A DNA stretch of 64,000 bases from an uncultured Gammaproteobacteria bacterium (GTDB lineage: Bacteria; Pseudomonadota; Gammaproteobacteria; HK1): positions 4,703,001 through 4,767,000 of the forward strand of contig OY282353.1 in NCBI GenBank assembly GCA_958295465.1, in the 5' to 3' direction. Under the pieces are notes generated by a model. The model was not told the DNA's origin, made no database searches, and saw only the letters and a program-made list of their open reading frames with translations. The translations under genes and the position numbers were made by a program. Every line of letters starts with the position of its first letter. Positions within the stretch are counted from its first letter, which is position 1. Below are positions 34,663 to 42,933 of the stretch, in pieces.

Positions 34663-36450
34663 ATGGCAACGTATCAGGCACCGCTGAGGGACATGAAGTT
34701 CGTGCTGCACGAACTCCTCGACGCCGAGCGGGAGTTCGCGGCGCTGCCCGGATTCGAGGAGGTGACCCGGGACCTGATCGACCCGGTGCTCGAAGAGGCG
34801 GCGAAGCTCTGCGAGAACGTGGTGTTCCCGCTCAACCGGACCGGAGATCAGGAAGGCTGCACCTTCGAGGACGGGACGGTGCGCACCCCGAGCGGGTTCC
34901 GCGACGCCTACCGCACGTTCGTCGAGGGCGGTTGGAACGGACTGTCGTGCAACCCGGAGTTCGGCGGGCAGGGACTGCCCGGCACCCTCAGCGTATTCGT
35001 CGAGGAGATGCTGCAATCGGCGAACGTGGCCTTCGCGCTTTATCCGGGCCTGACCCACGGCGCCTGCATCACGATCGACAAGCACGCCGACGAGGCGTTG
35101 CGCCGGCGCTACCTGCCCAAGCTCGTCGAGGGGACCTGGTCCGGCGTCATGTGCCTCACGGAATCCCACTGCGGCACCGACCTCGGGCTGCTGCGCACGC
35201 GCGCCGAGCCGGCCGGCGAAGGGCGCTACCGGGTCACCGGCACCAAGATCTTCATCACCGGCGGCGAGCAGGACCTGAGCGAGAACATCGTCCACCTCGT
35301 GCTCGCCCGGCTGCCGGACGCGCCCGCCGGGGTGAAGGGCATCAGCATGTTCCTCGTGCCGAAGTTCATCGCCGGGGAGGACGGCTCGCTCGGCGAGCGC
35401 AACGCGGTCTCCTGCGGCTCGATCGAGCACAAGATGGGGATCCGGGGCGCGAGCACCTGCGTGATGAACTACGACGGCGCGATCGGCTACCTGATCGGCG
35501 AGCCGCACCGCGGGCTCCAGGCGATGTTCTCGATGATGAACTACGAGCGCATCATGGTCGGGCAGCAGGGGCTGTCGCTGGGCGAGGTCGCGTACCAGAA
35601 CGCGGCCGACTACGCCCGCGAGCGGCTCCAGGGCCGCAGCCTCAAGGGTCCGGTGGCGCCGGACCTGCCCGCCGACCCGATCATCGTCCACCCCGACGTG
35701 CGGCGGATGCTGCTCGCCACCCGCGCGTACAACGAAGGCGCCCGCGCGCTGATCGCGTGGACCTCCCTGCAGGTCGACCGCTCGACGCGCCACCCGGACC
35801 CGTCGGTCCGCGAGGCCGCCGCGGACGTCGTCGGGCTGATGATCCCGGTCATCAAGGCGTTCTTCACCGACTACGGCTTCGAGAGCTGCCACCAGTGCCA
35901 GCAGGTGTTCGGCGGCCACGGCTACATCGCGGAGTGGGGCATGGAGCAGCTCGTGCGCGACGCCCGCATCGCGCAGATCTACGAAGGGGCGAACGGGATC
36001 CACGCCCTCGACCTCGCCGGCCGGAAGCTCGCGATGAACGGCGGGCGGGCGATCCGGGCGTACATCGGGTCGGTGTCGGCGTTCATCGCCGAGCGGCGCG
36101 AGGTCCCCGGACTCGATGAGTTCCTCGACCCGCTGGCGGCGGCGCTCGCGCGGCTCACCGAGGCCACGCAGTGGTTGAACGAGGCGGCGAGGCGGGACCC
36201 GGACGAGATCGGCGCCGCGTCCTACGACTACCTCCGGCTGTTCGCGCTCGTCGCGTTCGGACGGATGTGGGCCGAGAGCGCGCAGATCGCGCTGGCGAAG
36301 CAGGAGGGGGACAACTCCGGGTTCTACCGCGCGAAGCTCGCCACCGCGAGGTTCTTCGTCCGGCGCCTCCTGCCCAACACCGCCTCGCTGCTCGCGACGC
36401 TGCGCGCGGGCGCGGACACGGTGATGGCGCTGGAAGCCGAGGCGTTCTGA
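34663..36450 (+). CDS. Acyl-CoA dehydrogenase of the large DmdC/FadE-like type
   Basis: This 595-residue flavoprotein begins YQAPLRDMKFVLHELLDAE, the N-terminal motif of the long acyl-CoA dehydrogenases that include 3-methylmercaptopropionyl-CoA dehydrogenase (DmdC). It has the flavin segments MCLTESHCGTDLGLLRTRA and TGTKIFITGGEQDL and a C-terminal extension beyond the usual 400 residues. GGAGG precedes the ATG. Substrates in this family range from fatty acyl to methylmercaptopropionyl-CoA and cannot be told by eye; the DddP-like gene 23 kb upstream makes a sulfur substrate worth testing. It follows etf-QO by 101 bp. Confidence 0.88.
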   Translation: MATYQAPLRDMKFVLHELLDAEREFAALPGFEEVTRDLIDPVLEEAAKLCENVVFPLNRTGDQEGCTFEDGTVRTPSGFRDAYRTFVEGGWNGLSCNPEFGGQGLPGTLSVFVEEMLQSANVAFALYPGLTHGACITIDKHADEALRRRYLPKLVEGTWSGVMCLTESHCGTDLGLLRTRAEPAGEGRYRVTGTKIFITGGEQDLSENIVHLVLARLPDAPAGVKGISMFLVPKFIAGEDGSLGERNAVSCGSIEHKMGIRGASTCVMNYDGAIGYLIGEPHRGLQAMFSMMNYERIMVGQQGLSLGEVAYQNAADYARERLQGRSLKGPVAPDLPADPIIVHPDVRRMLLATRAYNEGARALIAWTSLQVDRSTRHPDPSVREAAADVVGLMIPVIKAFFTDYGFESCHQCQQVFGGHGYIAEWGMEQLVRDARIAQIYEGANGIHALDLAGRKLAMNGGRAIRAYIGSVSAFIAERREVPGLDEFLDPLAAALARLTEATQWLNEAARRDPDEIGAASYDYLRLFALVAFGRMWAESAQIALAKQEGDNSGFYRAKLATARFFVRRLLPNTASLLATLRAGADTVMALEAEAF

Positions 36451-36475
36451 GCCCGCGGGCCACCGGGCGGGACCG

Positions 36476-37402
36476 ATGTATCTCGTCAGCGGGGAAGCTC
36501 TCTTCGACTGCTTCGTCGATGACGGGCCGGACGCGGATCATGCGCACATCAACGCGGTCACGGGCGGTGCGCCGTTCAACGTCGCGCGGGGGATCGTACG
36601 TCTCGGCGGCAAGGCAACGTTCTTCGGCGGTATTTCGACCGATCCGCTGGGCCGAAGGATTCGCCGCATCCTCGACTCCGAGGGCGTCGGCACGGAATAC
36701 GTGGTCGACGTGGCGGCGCCGACTCCGCTGAGTGTCGTCGCCACCGATCCGCGAGGGGAGCCGAGCTACGTCTTCTACAATCAGGGAACCGCAGAGTGTG
36801 CGCTTACCCGTCGATCGAACCCCGCGCTCGATGAGCGTATCACCGGCCTTCACTTCGGCTCGTACACCCTGGTGGCGGAGCCGACCGCCGACGCCCTGGC
36901 GGCCCTGGCCTCGGCTCAGCGCGATCGGTTCATTTCCGTGGACCCGAACGTGCGCCCCGCGATCGTCCCGGACATGCGGGAGTGGCGACGGAGGGTGGAG
37001 GCGATGGTGGCGCTCGCCAACCTGGTCAAGGCCAGCCGAGAGGATCTCGAAACGTTGTATCCGTCGAAGGCAGTCGAGGGGATCGCGCGGCGCTGGCTGG
37101 ATTCGGGCCCCGACCTCGTGGTCGTGACCGGCGGAGCGGCGCCGGTGCAGGCGTACCGCAGGGGCGAGCGGGTGGAGCATGTTCCCCCCGTGATCGCGGT
37201 GGTGGACATGGTTGGGGCCGGCGACACGTTCCAGGCCGCGCTGCTTGCAAGGATCGCGGAGTTCGGTCCCCCGGCGGACGTGGTCTCGGAGCTGCGCGGC
37301 TGCGCGCTCCGGGAGACCCTCGCATTCGCCGCCGCCGCCGCCGCGCTCACATGCCAGCGCCGGGGTGCCGGCGCCCCGGCGAGGAAGGAGTTGGTCGTCT
37401 GA
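36476..37402 (+). CDS. PfkB-family sugar kinase (fructokinase-like)
   Basis: This 308-residue ribokinase-fold enzyme has an N-terminal GEALFDCF, the substrate-binding GGAPFNVARGIVRLGGKATFFGGISTDPLGRRI, and the catalytic VDMVGAGDTFQAALLARI with the base Asp in GAGDTF. It phosphorylates a sugar with ATP; fructose is the likeliest substrate by family resemblance. A decayed sugar ABC permease gene lies directly downstream, so the kinase may be the survivor of a sugar uptake operon. Confidence 0.88.
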   Translation: MYLVSGEALFDCFVDDGPDADHAHINAVTGGAPFNVARGIVRLGGKATFFGGISTDPLGRRIRRILDSEGVGTEYVVDVAAPTPLSVVATDPRGEPSYVFYNQGTAECALTRRSNPALDERITGLHFGSYTLVAEPTADALAALASAQRDRFISVDPNVRPAIVPDMREWRRRVEAMVALANLVKASREDLETLYPSKAVEGIARRWLDSGPDLVVVTGGAAPVQAYRRGERVEHVPPVIAVVDMVGAGDTFQAALLARIAEFGPPADVVSELRGCALRETLAFAAAAAALTCQRRGAGAPARKELVV

Positions 37403-37450
37403 ATCAGTCGGCAGATCCCGGCGCATGCCGGTCCACCTCAGCCTGCACGA

Positions 37451-37784
37451 ATACCCTGACCGAGCTGATCCTGTCCGCGATACCGAGTGCGTTCGGTACT
37501 TTCCTGATGCGACAATGCTACCTGTGCGTCCCCTCCGGGCTGGAGGAAGCCATGATCATCGACGGCGCAATCCAGCGGCAGGTTTACTGGAAGATCGGCT
37601 TCCCGCCGGGCACCACGGGGATGGTGGTGATCGGCATCGTCGCGCTGAGGGACTGCAAGATGACCGGCAGCAGACCGGTCGTGCTCACGGGCATCGTGCT
37701 TTCCACCATACCTGCACTGCTCCTCTACCTTTTCGGTCAGGAATACCTGGTCGAGGGGTCCCTGCCGGAGGTATGAAAGGCTGA
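37451..37784 (+). pseudogene. Remnant of a carbohydrate ABC transporter permease (MalG/UgpE type)
   Basis: One frame encodes SAIPSAFGTFLMRQCYLCVP and the EAA coupling loop GLEEAMIIDGAIQRQVYWKI, then jumps to STIPALLLYLFGQEYLVEG. The C-terminal end PAGGMKG is recovered only in the next frame. Compared with the family, the N-terminal half and a stretch after IVALRD are missing, and there is a late frameshift. The restored stop overlaps the ATG of the following dehydrogenase gene (TGATG), as in a former operon. Confidence 0.7.
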
Positions 37785-38761
37785 TGAAGATCCTGTTCGC
37801 CGACGTGTTCCCGCCGCCGCGGCTCGAACGGCTGCGCGGCGAGGGCCACGAGTGCCGGTACGCGCCCGCTCTCACCGGCGACGATCTCCCCGGCGCGGTG
37901 CCCGGATTCGAGGCCCTCGTCGTGCGCAGCACCCGGGTCGGCGCAGCAGCGCTGGAAGCCGGCGATTCGCTGAAGCTCGTCGTGCGGGCGGGAGCGGGCA
38001 CCAACACCATCGATACCGGGCGTGCCAGAGAGCTCGGCATCGACGTCTGCAACGTGCCGGGCGCGAACGCGCTGGCGGTGGCCGAGCTGACGCTGGGGCT
38101 GATCATCTCGGCGGATCGCAGGATCCCGGACAACGTGGCGGATCTGCGCAGCGGAGCGTGGAACAAGAAACGCTACTCCAGGGCTCGCGGGCTGTTCGGG
38201 CGCTCGCTCGGGGTGGTGGGGGCCGGGGCGATCGGGCTCGCGGTCGCCGAACGCGCGGCGGCGTTCGGGATGCGGATCCTGGTGCTCGCGAGCCCGCGGC
38301 GCGGAGGCGCCGCCCGCGCGCGCCTCGCCGCACTCCGGGCGACGGAGCCGCCGTCACTCGGGGAGCTTGCCGAGAAGAGCGACTTCCTCACTCTGCATGT
38401 GCCCGGTGGTGCGCAGACCGCGGGACTCGTCAATCGCGACATCCTGGCGCGCATGCGTCCGGGCGCGGTCCTCGTCAACACCTCGCGCGCGGATCTCATC
38501 GACGAGCCGGCGCTGATCGAGGCGCTGGACACGCAGGGGATCCGCGCCGTCGTCGACGTATTCGACGGTGAGCCGGCGAGCGGCGAGGCCCGGTTCGACT
38601 CCCCGCTTGCCCGGCATCCGCACGTATACGGGACACACCATATCGGCGCGTCCACCGAACAGGCGCAGCTCGCGGTCGCGGATGGCGTGGCCAGCGTCAT
38701 CGCCGCCTTTGTCGATGGTAAGGTGATCAACTGCGTGAACGCGGCGCCGAACGCCGCCTGA
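37784..38761 (+). CDS. D-2-hydroxyacid dehydrogenase, phosphoglycerate dehydrogenase-like
   Basis: This 325-residue NAD-dependent dehydrogenase has the segments LKLVVRAGAGTNTIDTGRAREL, GVVGAGAIGLAVAERA, VLVNTSRADLIDEPALIEAL and a C-terminal HHIGASTEQAQLAVADGVA. The HHIGAST.EAQ block is typical of SerA. No ACT regulatory domain is present. It lies 13 bp before serC, supporting a role in serine synthesis (3-phosphoglycerate to phosphohydroxypyruvate). Its ATG overlaps the restored stop of the permease remnant. Confidence 0.85.
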   Translation: MKILFADVFPPPRLERLRGEGHECRYAPALTGDDLPGAVPGFEALVVRSTRVGAAALEAGDSLKLVVRAGAGTNTIDTGRARELGIDVCNVPGANALAVAELTLGLIISADRRIPDNVADLRSGAWNKKRYSRARGLFGRSLGVVGAGAIGLAVAERAAAFGMRILVLASPRRGGAARARLAALRATEPPSLGELAEKSDFLTLHVPGGAQTAGLVNRDILARMRPGAVLVNTSRADLIDEPALIEALDTQGIRAVVDVFDGEPASGEARFDSPLARHPHVYGTHHIGASTEQAQLAVADGVASVIAAFVDGKVINCVNAAPNAA

Positions 38762-38774
38762 ATGGAACGGGGCG

Positions 38775-39860
38775 ATGTCGAATCGAAAGCACAACTTCTG
38801 CGCGGGGCCGTGCACCCTGCCCATCGGCGTGCTCGAAGAGATGCGCGACGAATTCCTGGACTACCACGGAGCGGGCCTCTCGCTCATCGAGATGAGCCAC
38901 CGTGCGGCGGAGTACGACGCGGTCCACCAGGAAGCGAGGCGCCTGGCGCTGGAGGTGTTCGGGGCGCCGGAGGACTTCGACGTGCTGTTCATCCAGGGCG
39001 GCGCAATCCTGCAGTTCGGCATGGTGGCGATGAACCTGCTCGGTCCGGGCCGGTGCGCGGGCTACGTGAACACCGGGGCGTGGGCGAAGGGCGCGATCGC
39101 CGACGCCCGGCACTACGGCGAGATCTACACCGCCTGGGACGGCGCTGCCGACGGATATGCACGCACCCCGGACGACTCCGAGATCGAGGTGCGGGACGGG
39201 ACGCGCTATCTCCACGTCACGTCCAACGAGACCATCGGCGGGATCCGGTTCCCCGAGTTCCCCGTGGTGGACGTACCGCTGGTCGCGGACGTGTCCTCGG
39301 AGATGATGGCGCGGCGCATTCCCTGGGAGCGGTTCGATCTCGTCTACGGCGGCGTGCAGAAGAACCTCGGCCCGGCCGGGATGGCGATGGTCTTCATCCG
39401 GAAGTCGGTCGCGACGCCGGCCAACGAGTCCATCGCCCGCTACCTGCGCTACGACGTCCACCTCGACAAGGAATCCCTGTTCAACACCCCTCCGATGTTC
39501 ACCATCGCGATGGTCGGCAAGGTGCTGAAGTGGATGAAGGCCAGGGGCGGCCTGGACGTCATCGAGCGCGAGGCGGCGGAGAAGGCGGCGATCCTGTACC
39601 GGCGGATCGACGAGAGCGAGGGCTTCTACTCCTGTCCGGTGGATTCCGCGTCGCGTTCCCACATGAACGTGGTGTTCCGGCTTGCGGACGAAGCGCTGGA
39701 GCGTCGTTTCCTCGCCGGGGCGGAGTCCGCGGATCTGCTCAACCTCAAGGGCCATCGCAGCGTGGGGGGGTGCCGGGCGAGCATCTACAACGCGATGCCG
39801 CGCGACGGGGTCGAGGCGCTCGCGGACTTCATGCACCGGTTCCGCACCGGGCACCGGTAA
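38775..39860 (+). CDS. serC: Phosphoserine aminotransferase
   Basis: This 361-residue class V PLP aminotransferase opens with RKHNFCAGPCTLPIGVLEE and SLIEMSHRAAEYDAVH. It contains VLFIQGGAILQFGMVAMNLL, LHVTSNETIGGI, and the PLP lysine in YGGVQKNLGPAGM, and ends with RSVGGCRASIYNAMP, all SerC features. It converts phosphohydroxypyruvate to phosphoserine. It is flanked by a SerA-like gene and a DUF1015 gene, an arrangement seen in other bacteria. Confidence 0.93.
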   Translation: MSNRKHNFCAGPCTLPIGVLEEMRDEFLDYHGAGLSLIEMSHRAAEYDAVHQEARRLALEVFGAPEDFDVLFIQGGAILQFGMVAMNLLGPGRCAGYVNTGAWAKGAIADARHYGEIYTAWDGAADGYARTPDDSEIEVRDGTRYLHVTSNETIGGIRFPEFPVVDVPLVADVSSEMMARRIPWERFDLVYGGVQKNLGPAGMAMVFIRKSVATPANESIARYLRYDVHLDKESLFNTPPMFTIAMVGKVLKWMKARGGLDVIEREAAEKAAILYRRIDESEGFYSCPVDSASRSHMNVVFRLADEALERRFLAGAESADLLNLKGHRSVGGCRASIYNAMPRDGVEALADFMHRFRTGHR

Positions 39861-39890
39861 GCCACCCGACGGGGCGCAAGGGCCGGGCGC

Positions 39891-41120
39891 GTGGCCTTCA
39901 TCCACCCGTTCGAGGGCTACCTCTTGGCGGCGGAGCGCGCCGGCGCGGTCGTCGCACCGTTGTACGACTCCCTGACCGCCGATGAACGGCGCCGGTACGC
40001 CGACGCCCACCCCGACAACTACTTGAACGCGATGCGCACCGCCGAGGAGCTCGCATCGGATCCCGCGTCCGATCTGCCCGCGCTTCTCGACCGGAATGCG
40101 AGTTACGTGCGCCGGTGCATCGACGACGGGACGTTCCTCGCGCAGCCGCCGTGCGTGTTCGTATACCGGCTGGCCTGCCACGGCCACGTGCAGCGCGGCG
40201 TCGTGGCGGAGATGCCGATCGGCGCCTACCTGGACGGTCGGATCAAGCGCCACGAGCTGACCCGCGTCGCGCGTGAAGACGCACTCGCCGGGTACATCGA
40301 CCACGTCCGCGCGGCATCGAGCCCGGTGTGCCTGGCCTATCGAGCCGACGGCGGGATCCGGGAGCGGGTCGATGCCGCCACCCGCTCGCGCGCCGACCTC
40401 TCCCATACCTCGGCGGACGGGGTCGAGCACGACGTCTGGATGCTCGACGGGGCGGATGCGAGCGCATTGATCGCCGCGTTCGACCGCGTATCGACCGCGT
40501 ACCTCACCGACGGGCACCACCGATGCGCCGCGACGGCCAGATTCTCGGCGTCCGGCGCAGGCGCCCGGCTGCTCGTCGCCCTCTTTCCCGACGACGAGCT
40601 GCGGATCCTGCCCTACCACCGCGTGGTGCGCGATCTCGGCCCGCATACGGCGGAATCCTTCATTGCCCGCCTCGCCGAGGATTTCACCGTGGAGCCGCTG
40701 TTGCCGGACGGCGGATCCGACGCGACCCGACCGCGGGCGCGAGGTGAATGTGCGGTCCACGTCGACGGTGGCTGGTTCCGCTTCCGGCTCGCCGGCGGCG
40801 AAGCGTCGGGGCCGGACCCGGTGGCGGCGCTCGACACCGCGATGCTTCAGGCGCAGGTGCTCGGACCGATGCTTGGAATCACGGACCCCCGCGGCGACGA
40901 GCGCCTGGGCTACGTCGACGGCGCCGGCGGGCTCGCCGCGCTCGAGGACGCCTGCCGCGGGCAGTGGCGGGCCGCATTCGCGCTGTACCCGACGAGCATG
41001 GGCGAGCTCGTCGCGGTCGCCGACGCCGGGGCGGTGATGCCACCGAAATCGACGTGGTTCGACCCGAAACCCCGTTCCGGATTCTTCCTCCACGATCCGC
41101 TACGGCTGTACGAGCGCTGA
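39891..41120 (+). CDS. DUF1015 family protein
   Basis: This 409-residue protein starts at GTG 39891. It shows the DUF1015 landmarks: an early VVAPLYDSL, PDNYLNAMR, VFVYRL, GRIKRHELT, YLTDGHHRCAAT in the centre (the most conserved stretch), and a C-terminal MPPKSTWFDPKPRSGFF. The family frequently accompanies serA/serC and may act in phosphorylated amino-acid metabolism, but no reaction is established to my knowledge. It follows serC by 30 bp and is probably in the same transcript. Confidence 0.85.
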   Translation: MAFIHPFEGYLLAAERAGAVVAPLYDSLTADERRRYADAHPDNYLNAMRTAEELASDPASDLPALLDRNASYVRRCIDDGTFLAQPPCVFVYRLACHGHVQRGVVAEMPIGAYLDGRIKRHELTRVAREDALAGYIDHVRAASSPVCLAYRADGGIRERVDAATRSRADLSHTSADGVEHDVWMLDGADASALIAAFDRVSTAYLTDGHHRCAATARFSASGAGARLLVALFPDDELRILPYHRVVRDLGPHTAESFIARLAEDFTVEPLLPDGGSDATRPRARGECAVHVDGGWFRFRLAGGEASGPDPVAALDTAMLQAQVLGPMLGITDPRGDERLGYVDGAGGLAALEDACRGQWRAAFALYPTSMGELVAVADAGAVMPPKSTWFDPKPRSGFFLHDPLRLYER

Positions 41121-41247
41121 CGCGGACGGGCGCCCTCGGCGGCGTCGCCACCGCCCCGGATATCCGGCACGGAGGCGAAATCCGCGTGCGGTACAGTGCG
41201 CGAGGCGGATGCGCCGCAAGGGCGATCGGGATGGGCCGGAACCGGGA

Positions 41248-41622
41248 ATGAGGACGATGCTGGCGATCGCCGCCGGGGGCGCCTGCGGCGCGCTTCTGCG
41301 CTTCTGGGTCACGCAGGGCGCATACGTCCTCTTCGGACGGGAATTCCCGCTCGGCACCCTGGCCGTGAACGTCACCGGATCGGTGGCGATGGGCGTCGCC
41401 TACGTCATGTTCTTCGAGCGCTACGACGTCGCGCCGGAATGGCGCGCCGCACTGACCATCGGCTTCCTGGGCGCGTTCACCACGTTCTCGACCTTCTCGA
41501 TGGACACCCTCCTGCTCATCCATCAGGGCGAGCACGTCAAGGCGGGGGCGAACGTCGCGCTGAGCGTCGCCCTGTGCCTCGCCGGGTGCTGGCTGGGTAT
41601 GGCCGCGGCCCGGCAGCTCTGA
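41248..41622 (+). CDS. crcB: Fluoride ion channel CrcB
   Basis: This 124-residue membrane protein with four hydrophobic spans begins AAGGACGALLRFWVT. It has FPLGTLAVNVTGSVAMG with the conserved Asn, and GFLGAFTTFSTFSMDT with the Phe/Thr track of Fluc channels. It forms dual-topology dimers exporting fluoride. ATG 41248 gives the usual family length; a start at 41209 would add a charged leader. No convincing fluoride riboswitch was recognised upstream. Confidence 0.93.
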   Translation: MRTMLAIAAGGACGALLRFWVTQGAYVLFGREFPLGTLAVNVTGSVAMGVAYVMFFERYDVAPEWRAALTIGFLGAFTTFSTFSMDTLLLIHQGEHVKAGANVALSVALCLAGCWLGMAAARQL

Positions 41623-41650
41623 TCTCCGATCACAGGTGGCCGGACGGACG

Positions 41651-41777
41651 GCGGACCTGTCCCTCGCACGGATACGCGATCCTTTCGGCCGGCGGGCCTG
41701 TCGTCCCTCGCGCCGATACGTGATCCCTTCGGCCGGCGGGCCTGTCGTCACTCGCGCCGGTACGCGACCCCCTCGGC
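41651..41777. repeat. Three tandem copies (~44 bp) at the 3' end of the trypsin-like gene
   Basis: Units at about 41651-41690, 41691-41734 and 41735-41777 each begin GGCGG(A/G)CCTGTC and end CGGCC. The third contains the stop and last codons of the minus-strand protease-like gene; the other two lie beyond its stop. Copy 1 is about four bases shorter and more diverged. Confidence 0.8.
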
Positions 41778-42698
41778 ATCGAGAAACCGCATGATCACGT
41801 TCGTGGGCACGGCGAGGCCCATGTTCAGAAACTGGTGCTCCACGTGCTCCAGCCCCCCGCCGGGCGTCGCCGGATGGAATCCGAGCGGATGGTGCATGGT
41901 GTGGGACTGGATCCCCCACACCACCGCCTCGGCATCGAAGACCGGTCCGCCCATCTGTCCGACGAGGCTCGGCGAGGAGGTCTCGATGAAGGGGCTCAGC
42001 GTGCCCTCCCGGCTTCCCGGGGCCCTGGTGTTGACGATGCGCGTGAACATCCCGTCGAGGGGGAACATCGGCACCGGCACCGAGCCGGCGGGCAGGGTGA
42101 ACGTATCCGACCCCTCGTCGTAGATCGGCACGATCCGGACGAAGGGGAAGCCGAGCTTGCAAAGGCTCCGGCCGGGCGTGTACCCCCCGGCGGGGTCCTT
42201 GAACACCGGGTAATGCGCGATGGAAGCCGGATCGAAGGGCTCCAGGCGCCCGAGGGCGAGATCCGCGTCGGGCAGCATCTTCGCTTCGACCATGCGTGCA
42301 CCGTCGGCGCCCCACCACGCCGAGTGGTTGCGCACGGAGACGGCCCGCGGGTGGTTGAAGGTCCGCACGCCCTTCTTGCGGAAGCGCTTGTCCGCCACCG
42401 TGTCGTGCTGGAACTGCACCACGTTGTCCCGGTAGCCCCGGTGCGTGCGCACGCTCTCCTGCTGCTGGCGCACGATGTCGAGAAGATGTCCCGCGGTGAG
42501 GATCCAGCCCTCGGCGTTGAGCACGACGTACGCGCCGACGGTGCTCTGGCACTCGCCTCGTGTCGTCCGGCTCGAGAGCACCAGCGGCCGGGTGAAGCCG
42601 GCCGCGATGGGAACCGCCTTGCTGAACAACTGCGCCTCCTTGGCCCGCGATCGAGGCGCCTCGGCCGCGGATGTCCGGGTCGGGCCGATCTTCGCCAT
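41748..42698 (-). CDS. Trypsin-like (S1) protein lacking the catalytic serine
   Basis: From ATG 42698 the product has 316 residues with a trypsin fold. The histidine motif LTAGH places His at residue 71, and DADLALGRL places Asp at 146. At the serine motif, where GDSGGP is expected, the sequence is GQMGGPVF, with methionine at position 249. Two of the three catalytic residues are therefore present and the nucleophile is absent. The rest of the domain looks intact, suggesting a non-proteolytic binding or scaffold role. No signal peptide is evident. Longer upstream reading is Arg/Ser/Pro-rich and rejected. Confidence 0.7.
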   Translation of the reverse strand: MAKIGPTRTSAAEAPRSRAKEAQLFSKAVPIAAGFTRPLVLSSRTTRGECQSTVGAYVVLNAEGWILTAGHLLDIVRQQQESVRTHRGYRDNVVQFQHDTVADKRFRKKGVRTFNHPRAVSVRNHSAWWGADGARMVEAKMLPDADLALGRLEPFDPASIAHYPVFKDPAGGYTPGRSLCKLGFPFVRIVPIYDEGSDTFTLPAGSVPVPMFPLDGMFTRIVNTRAPGSREGTLSPFIETSSPSLVGQMGGPVFDAEAVVWGIQSHTMHHPLGFHPATPGGGLEHVEHQFLNMGLAVPTNVIMRFLDAEGVAYRRE

Positions 42699-42933
42699 CC
42701 GGGTCGCGAAAGGCAACGGCCGGGTGACGATCCCGGGACCCGCCGCCCTCTCTCCCTTGTCGGGCTCGACGATGTATCGTGTGTCCGCTCCGGCGTTCGG
42801 CCGGGGCCGGGACCCGGGGCGGCGACGATGAGGCCAGCGCGGGGTGGTGTGTGACGCGCTCGTTCGGCCGGGGCCGGGATGACGACGAGGCGAGGAGCTC
42901 GACGATGAGGCACGCGGTGCAGGGCCTGCCGGC

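Noticed and set aside
41121-41247. Fluoride riboswitch before crcB
   Set aside because: A GGCGAT-like string appears near 41220, but the pseudoknot elements and conserved core could not be fitted.
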